Below are positions 14,247-18,592 of a stretch of DNA of 18,592 bases, in pieces; within the stretch, counting starts at the first letter, position 1, and each line of letters begins with the position of its first letter. A program made the position numbers and the translations under genes. The notes under the pieces were generated by a model, which was not told the DNA's origin, searched no databases, and saw nothing but the letters and a program-made list of their open reading frames with translations. Source of the stretch: GCA-2697345 sp049602715 (GTDB taxonomy: Bacteria; Pseudomonadota; Alphaproteobacteria; Rhodobacterales; Rhodobacteraceae); NCBI GenBank assembly GCA_049602715.1, contig JBMYRX010000039.1, positions 1 to 18,592 of the forward strand, given 5' to 3'.

Positions 14247-15223
14247 CTTGGGTGTAACAATCTAGGATTAGTAATTATACCAATAATATCCGCAATAAGA
14301 TTAAGTAGTATATACGTTGCCGCAAAAATAAGTGCGCACCCTTGAACAACTGGGATATCTCTCATGGCAACAGCGTCAACCATCAATTGACCTATCCCTG
14401 GATATACAAAAACAACTTCAACAACAACTACTCCAACTACTAAATATGCTAAATTGAACGCTACAACCGTCGCTATCGGTGCCCAAGCATTGGGTAATGC
14501 ATGTTTTAAGATAACTTCAGTTGAAGACGCCCCCGACAAGCGGGCCATTTGAATATAAGGGCTAGCCAATAGGTTTATTATTGCTGCCCTCGTCATACGC
14601 ATCATATGAGCTACGATAACTAACGTCAAAGTGAGAGCTGGTAATGCTGCTCTGTATAATCGTTCAGGAAATAACGTATCACTATCTACATTAGCAAGTG
14701 AGGGGAAAAAAGGATATAGTGAAGCAAAAAAAAGTATTAAAAGATAAGCAACAAAGAACTCGGGAAAAGAAATTGTAGTTAGAGTTGCCATATTAATGGA
14801 GCGGTCATAAACAGTATTACGATAAAGAGCAGCTGAGACACCGAGCACTAGGGATAATGGTACCGCAATCATTGCTGCTATAGAGGCCAAAAATAATGTG
14901 TTCCTTAATCGTGGTAAAACTAAATCTATTACCTCCCTGGACCTATCTACTCCTGAAGCGTTTCTACCTGAAAAAGAGGTTCCTAAATCACCTTGAAGAA
15001 CCGCAGAAACCCATTGAAAATATCTTACCATAGCAGGTTGATCCAAACCAAGTTCACGTCTAAAAGCTGCTACAGTTTCTGGAAGCGCAGACTGACCTAA
15101 GATAGCTTGCCCAAAATCGCCTGGTAAAAATTCCATAGATAAAAAGATAATAATCGACACTACAAATAAAGTGACTACGCCCATTCCTAGGCGGCCTAAC
15201 ACTGTTCTAATTACAGGATGCAA
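14243..15223 (-). CDS. Peptide-type ABC transporter permease (DppB-like)
   Basis: This 326-residue permease is of the DppB/OppB type. The N-terminus RTVLGRLGMGVVTLFVVSIIIFLSMEFLPGD is the family opening, followed by LGLDQPAMVRYFQWV, GDLGTSFSGR, the ATPase-contact loop ARLSGASSTEVILKHALPNA, and VFVYPGIGQLMVDAV near the end. The best start is TTG at 15223. It places the protein beginning where the family begins and has AGGG about nine bases upstream. Later GTG or ATG codons would cut into the first helix. The gene lies directly after a strong intrinsic terminator, so its transcription depends on read-through from the binding-protein gene or on a promoter not recognised here. Confidence 0.92.
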   Translation of the reverse strand: MHPVIRTVLGRLGMGVVTLFVVSIIIFLSMEFLPGDFGQAILGQSALPETVAAFRRELGLDQPAMVRYFQWVSAVLQGDLGTSFSGRNASGVDRSREVIDLVLPRLRNTLFLASIAAMIAVPLSLVLGVSAALYRNTVYDRSINMATLTTISFPEFFVAYLLILFFASLYPFFPSLANVDSDTLFPERLYRAALPALTLTLVIVAHMMRMTRAAIINLLASPYIQMARLSGASSTEVILKHALPNAWAPIATVVAFNLAYLVVGVVVVEVVFVYPGIGQLMVDAVAMRDIPVVQGCALIFAATYILLNLIADIIGIITNPRLLHPR

Positions 15224-15236
15224 CGTTTATAACCCT

Positions 15237-15270
15237 AAAAAAAACTTAGGCCAGACAAGTCTGGCCTAAG
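15237..15270 (-). terminator. Intrinsic terminator inside the ABC transporter operon
   Basis: Read on the minus strand, CTTAGGCCAGAC (15270-15259), a TT centre, GTCTGGCCTAAG (15256-15245) and then eight T residues (15244-15237) follow one another. This is a perfect 12-bp GC-containing inverted repeat, about 11 bp once a tetraloop is allowed, with an uninterrupted U tract. It is as clear a Rho-independent terminator as can be seen by eye. It lies 15 bases after the binding-protein stop and 13 bases before the permease start. Confidence 0.9.
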
Positions 15271-15285
15271 TATAGTAATTTTAAA

Positions 15286-16878
15286 TTAAGCGAACCACCA
15301 GCGTTCAACACATTTCGCGCCATCACTATCCCAGTTAGCAGCAATCTCATTATGAGCAATCGCTTTACTGTTAGCACTAACATAACTGTTAAATAGAGGA
15401 ACAATTGATCCACCATCATCACTAATGAGAGTCTGACATTCATAGTAAAGCTCTCGACGTTTTGTTGTATCAAGTTCAGCCTGAGCCTGTTTGACCAATG
15501 CATTGAACCTTTTAGAACTCTCGGTTCCTTTCCACGCAGTATCATTCCACTTAGTGTCATTTGTATAAGCCGCCTTAAACATCCAGTCTTCTGTTGGACG
15601 TCCGCCCCAATAACAAGCACACCAGCCTTTAGCGTCATTATTCCATACATTGGACCAGTAACCGTCGCGTGGCTCACGAATAACTTCGACTTCAATGCCC
15701 GCCTCAGCTGCTGAATTTGCAATCAATTGAGCTGCATCAACTGCACCTGCAAATGCTGCATCTGACGCTGATAATGGAATTGCACCGGAATGCCCCGATT
15801 TTTTATAATGAAATGCAGCTTTATCAGCATCAAACTCACGCTGCGGCATATCTGAATTATGATATGCGTTAGCAGTAGAAATTGGATGATCATTACCCAC
15901 AGCGCCGTAGCCAAGCAAAACTTTATCAACAAGTTCTTGACGTTTGATTGAATGTTTTAAAGCCATCCTAAGATCATAATTATCGAAAGGAGCTACGCTT
16001 AAACGCATTGGGAACGTATAGTGTGCAGTCCCTGTAGCTTCCATAATATTTATGTTTGGGTTACGCTTGAACAAGTTAATTGTTTTTAAATCGACCCTAT
16101 CCATAGAATCAATATCACCATTCATGAGAGCTGTCTGACGCGCAGTTGGATCAATAATTGATAACAGCTCAACATCATCAAAATGTGCTCTGCCCTCTTT
16201 CCAGTAATTTGGATTACGCTTCAGAACAGATTTTACGCCGGGCTCAAAGGATTGCAATACATAGCCACCTGTACCAATCCCAGAGGCCATGTCGCCAGCC
16301 GGACGAATAGAAATATGGTAATCACTTACAATAAATGGAAAATCAGCGTTTGCCTCTTCTAAATCAAAGATAACTCGGTTTTTACCATCGGCGGAAAGTG
16401 ACTTAACTCCTGTTAATAAACCTTTTGCTGCGGATGTAGAATCTTCACCCATATGATGATTGAAAGACGCAATAACATCCTCAGATGTCATAGTTTTTCC
16501 ATTATGGAATTCTACACCTTGTCGTAGATTGAACACCCATCTTTGAGCATCTGCTGATTCATAACTTTCAGCTAATTCACCAGTCAGTTGCCCATCGCTA
16601 CCAACTTCTGTTAGGTGGTTTCCAAAAGTGTAACCATTGATAAGCGTGAAGTGATTCTCAGATGTTGCTGAGTCCAACGTATCGGTAGTTGAACCATGAG
16701 CGATCCCCATCCTAAAAAGTCCACCACTCTTTGGTGTCGCTGCATGTGCTTTGTCTGCAAATCCTAATGCAGCGGGCAATGCAACCCCAGCGGCTAAAAC
16801 AGACATAACAAATTGACGACGGTCAATCTGGCCATGAATTAGTTTTGCCTTTTGAATTTCAATAAATTTATCTCTCAT
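15286..16878 (-). CDS. Peptide-type ABC transporter substrate-binding protein, Tat-exported
   Basis: This 530-residue periplasmic binding protein belongs to the SBP_bac_5 (DppA/OppA) family. The N-terminus has a twin-arginine signal: DRRQFVM at 19-25, a hydrophobic stretch, and a likely cut after AHA near residue 46. Family marks include LAESYESADAQRWVFNLRQGVEFHNGKTMTSEDV (about 104-137), NPNYWKEGRAHFDDVEL, DPTARQTALMNGDID and LRMALKHSIKRQELVDKVLLGYG. An AGGGAG ribosome-binding site lies at good spacing before the ATG at 16878. Tat export means folding before transport and is common for such proteins in this class. It is the first gene of the importer operon and is followed by an intrinsic terminator, which should make it much more abundant than the membrane parts. 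The ligand could be a di/oligopeptide or another small amino compound. Confidence 0.93.
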   Translation of the reverse strand: MRDKFIEIQKAKLIHGQIDRRQFVMSVLAAGVALPAALGFADKAHAATPKSGGLFRMGIAHGSTTDTLDSATSENHFTLINGYTFGNHLTEVGSDGQLTGELAESYESADAQRWVFNLRQGVEFHNGKTMTSEDVIASFNHHMGEDSTSAAKGLLTGVKSLSADGKNRVIFDLEEANADFPFIVSDYHISIRPAGDMASGIGTGGYVLQSFEPGVKSVLKRNPNYWKEGRAHFDDVELLSIIDPTARQTALMNGDIDSMDRVDLKTINLFKRNPNINIMEATGTAHYTFPMRLSVAPFDNYDLRMALKHSIKRQELVDKVLLGYGAVGNDHPISTANAYHNSDMPQREFDADKAAFHYKKSGHSGAIPLSASDAAFAGAVDAAQLIANSAAEAGIEVEVIREPRDGYWSNVWNNDAKGWCACYWGGRPTEDWMFKAAYTNDTKWNDTAWKGTESSKRFNALVKQAQAELDTTKRRELYYECQTLISDDGGSIVPLFNSYVSANSKAIAHNEIAANWDSDGAKCVERWWFA

Positions 16879-16979
16879 TATAGTCTCCCTATTTGATTAT
16901 CTTTAATAAAGTTCATTATATATTTTCAGGATCATAAAATATAATAATTTTCCCCCAAAAAAGCAACTACGCCTTTACC

Positions 16980-17008
16980 AGTATAGTCTCACCTCAATTG
17001 TCCGACAA
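16980..17008 (-). promoter_or_regulatory. Predicted promoter of the ABC importer operon
   Basis: On the minus strand there is TTGTCG (4 of 6 to the -35) at 17008-17003, a 17-base spacer, and TATACT (5 of 6 to the -10) at 16985-16980. The start would fall near 16973, giving a leader of about 95 bases. The -35 lies inside the palindrome at 16996-17010. A second candidate with a TATATT -10 lies downstream in the leader but has a poorer -35. Confidence 0.5.
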
Positions 17009-17010
17009 TT
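16996..17010. promoter_or_regulatory. GntR/FadR-like palindromic operator
   Basis: AATTGTC-C-GACAATT is a perfect palindrome with 7-bp arms around one base. The core TTGTCNGACAA is the shape of sites bound by FadR/FCD-type GntR regulators. It covers the -35 of the importer promoter, so binding should repress. It also lies upstream of the divergent cyclotransferase-aldolase pair. No GntR gene is in the window. Confidence 0.5.
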
Positions 17011-17123
17011 CAAGATAAAAATTTAGAAAACTGCCAATAACCCAATAAAAACCGAAAAACTAAGTCGATCAGTTGTCTTAAGTCTAAATGCCTATTAGTA
17101 AATTACGAAAAAAGGATCAAAAT

Positions 17124-17681
17124 TTGGCATTCTATTTTGGATACGGCTCCAATATGTCGAAGAAAGTTATGGAGAATGTAAGAAACATTCATCCAAAGCA
17201 AAGTCAAAGCACTATTCTTAAAAACTATAAGATAATCATGAATATGCCTGGCCCAAACTTTGTTGAACCGGGTTTTGCGAATATAATTCCATCCAAGGGA
17301 GATAGAGTTGAGGGTGTTTTACATGAGATTTCAGATCTTGAATTAGATAGAATTATAGCTTCAGAGGGTACGGATTATGAATTAATCAAGGTGAAAATTC
17401 GTTTCTTTAATTCCCAAATTATTGCTAAAACATTGATTTACAAAACTGATATTAATTATGATTTACCAACATCAAAACGCTATAAAAAAATCTTAGTTAG
17501 AGCCGCTAGGGATAATGAATTAAGCCCATCATACATTACCGAACTAAAAAATAAAAAATCAGTTTATTACCCAGTTTATCAGAATTTTTTGCGATACGAG
17601 TCTATTTATGGGTTAAAAGTCGTGCAAGATGATAATTGTTCAACTTTGCCTTGCAGTTTTTACATTATGAATACAGACTAA
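17124..17681 (+). CDS. Gamma-glutamylcyclotransferase-fold (GGCT/AIG2-like) protein
   Basis: This protein of about 185 residues has the gamma-glutamylcyclotransferase fold. FYFGYGSNMS at the start is the loop that holds the gamma-glutamyl group. GFANIIPSKGDRVEGVLHEI follows in family order, and SEGTDYELI carries Glu81, at the place of the catalytic Glu. Enzymes of this fold release 5-oxoproline from gamma-glutamyl amino acids or amines. The frame opens at an ATG at 17088 that has no ribosome-binding site. The TTG at 17124 has AAGGA seven bases upstream and begins just before the YGSN loop, so it is preferred, not certain. It is divergent from the peptide-type importer and followed by a class II aldolase gene, so it may process imported gamma-glutamyl compounds (inference). 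The C-terminal third is not recognised. Confidence 0.78.
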   Translation: MAFYFGYGSNMSKKVMENVRNIHPKQSQSTILKNYKIIMNMPGPNFVEPGFANIIPSKGDRVEGVLHEISDLELDRIIASEGTDYELIKVKIRFFNSQIIAKTLIYKTDINYDLPTSKRYKKILVRAARDNELSPSYITELKNKKSVYYPVYQNFLRYESIYGLKVVQDDNCSTLPCSFYIMNTD

Positions 17682-17745
17682 TTTTGTTACGTGTTTAATT
17701 AGTTTTCTATAGTTAAATTTTTAGGCCATAAGGTAGATAGAAATT

Positions 17746-18510
17746 ATGAATGATAAAAATATTGCAAACATTAATCAAAATATCGATTTTTGGGACGAAC
17801 GCGTTGATTTAGCCGCTATTTTTAGGCTAACCGCAAAGTTTAACATGCATGAGGCGGTTGCCAACCATTTTAGTCTTGCTATCAACGAGTCTGGTACTAA
17901 ATTTCTGATGAACCCTGACCAAATGCATTTCAGCCGCATTAGAGCTTCTGATTTATTAGTTCTCGATGCATTAGACCCGAATACAATGTCTCAACCAAAT
18001 GCACCAGATGCTACCGCTTGGGGCCTTCACGGATCAATTCACCGCCACTGTCCACACGCAAGATGTGCCCTTCATGTGCATTCAAAATTTGCTACTGTAT
18101 TAGCTTCTTTAGAAGACTCAAATCTACCTCCTATTGATCAAAATAGTGCTATTTTCTTTAATCGGTATATCATTGATAATAATTATGGCGGGCTTGCATT
18201 TGAAAAAGAAGGCGAACGTTGCGCAGCACTTTTAACAGATCCAAAGAAAAAAGTTCTAATAATGGGAAACCACGGAATTATGGTTATTGGTAAAACTGTT
18301 GCTGATACATTTAATAGACTTTATTACTTTGAAAGAGCATGTGAAACATATATTCGCAGCCTGCAGACTGGTAAAAAACTTAAAATATTATCAAGTAAAA
18401 TTGCCGAAAAAACGGCATCGGAGTTAGAAAGATATAACGATTCTGATTACCGCCATCTTGAAGAACTAAAATTTATTTTAGATGAAGAAGGATCTAACTA
18501 CGCGAGTTAA
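17746..18510 (+). CDS. Class II aldolase/adducin family protein
   Basis: This 254-residue protein has the class II aldolase/adducin fold. Two zinc ligands are visible in ALHVHSKFATVLA (His110, His112) and the third in MGNHGIMVIG (His176). The N-terminal RLTAKFNMHEAVANHFS (27-43) is the substrate-phosphate/entry segment in adducin-type form. Where fuculose-phosphate aldolase has its catalytic Glu before a Trp (SSEW), this protein has Ala (TAWGLHGSIHR). That is common in the adducin-like subgroup and argues against a classical phosphate-sugar aldolase. It begins 64 bases after the cyclotransferase-fold gene on the same strand. AAGGTAG lies upstream of the ATG but about a dozen bases away, so translation may be weak. 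Decarboxylase or other carbon-carbon lyase activity is possible. The substrate is unknown. Confidence 0.83.
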   Translation: MNDKNIANINQNIDFWDERVDLAAIFRLTAKFNMHEAVANHFSLAINESGTKFLMNPDQMHFSRIRASDLLVLDALDPNTMSQPNAPDATAWGLHGSIHRHCPHARCALHVHSKFATVLASLEDSNLPPIDQNSAIFFNRYIIDNNYGGLAFEKEGERCAALLTDPKKKVLIMGNHGIMVIGKTVADTFNRLYYFERACETYIRSLQTGKKLKILSSKIAEKTASELERYNDSDYRHLEELKFILDEEGSNYAS

Positions 18511-18592
18511 CTGAAGACCTGTAAAATTGAAAAAATGATATATAAAAGCTTTTAGATTGTCGCAAATCAAACAAAAAAAGGTCGTTATTTTT
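18511..18592. other. Intergenic end of the window
   Basis: These 82 bases after the aldolase stop hold no gene I can support. A 12-bp AT-rich palindrome (TAAAAGCTTTTA, 18543-18554) is present, but it has neither a GC stem nor a clean U tract and is not called a terminator. Confidence 0.4.

Noticed and set aside
15246..15932. Long open frames (158 and 69 codons) inside the binding-protein gene on the same strand
   Set aside because: They lie wholly in another frame of a clearly real, full-length SBP gene. Their translation is low-complexity Leu/Ile/Met-rich and they have no start signals.
1..18592. Integrated element or phage island
   Set aside because: No integrase, transposase, tRNA, flanking repeats or phage genes were found. 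The gene set looks like ordinary accessory metabolism next to a housekeeping ribosomal gene.

Overview
The window reads as chromosomal DNA of an AT-rich, free-living marine-type alphaproteobacterium, most likely a Rhodobacterales relative. The grounds are inferential. The L21 protein has the Lys/Ala/Pro-rich C-terminal tail common in this class, the DUF2059-type secreted protein at 690-1523 resembles, from memory, a Rhodobacteraceae family, and the rest is a dense set of nutrient-scavenging genes. No rRNA, tRNA, IS element, phage gene or CRISPR array was seen.

Layout. (1) 1-1523, minus strand: the 5' part of rplU behind a recognisable promoter and a structured leader of about 120 nt, then a secreted DUF2059-type protein. 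(2) 1660-3614: an ornithine-cyclodeaminase-family (EutC-like) gene and a PLP dehydratase (EutB-like) gene, pointing tail to tail. (3) 3760-7764, plus strand: a probable operon of flavin nitroreductase, acetamidase/formamidase, an unrecognised exported protein and an M20 metallo-amidohydrolase. It is fired from a divergent promoter region that carries a T-N11-A (LysR-type) inverted repeat. (4) 7787-8524, minus: an NfsA-type nitroreductase. (5) 8695-10717, plus: a two-gene thiamine-diphosphate 2-oxoacid decarboxylase (ComD/ComE-like) followed by a DMT-family permease. (6) 16878-10714, minus: a complete peptide-type ABC importer (Tat-exported binding protein, two permeases, fused double ATPase) followed by a second DMT permease. 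A perfect intrinsic terminator lies directly after the binding-protein gene, and a TTGTCNGACAA-type palindrome covers the -35 of the operon promoter. (7) 17124-18510, plus: a gamma-glutamylcyclotransferase-fold protein and a class II aldolase/adducin protein, divergent from the importer.

How it fits together (inference). The block looks like an accessory catabolic island: import of a small peptide-like or amide compound, hydrolysis by the M20 enzyme, acetamidase or cyclotransferase, removal of amino groups by the dehydratase/cyclodeaminase pair, decarboxylation of a 2-oxoacid by the ComDE-like enzyme, and DMT permeases for export or overflow. The partner genes that would identify a known pathway are absent here (ectoine hydrolase/deacetylase, beta-hydroxyaspartate aldolase, sulfolactate or phosphonate genes), and so is any transcription regulator. 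The substrate therefore stays unassigned, and the genes may serve more than one pathway.
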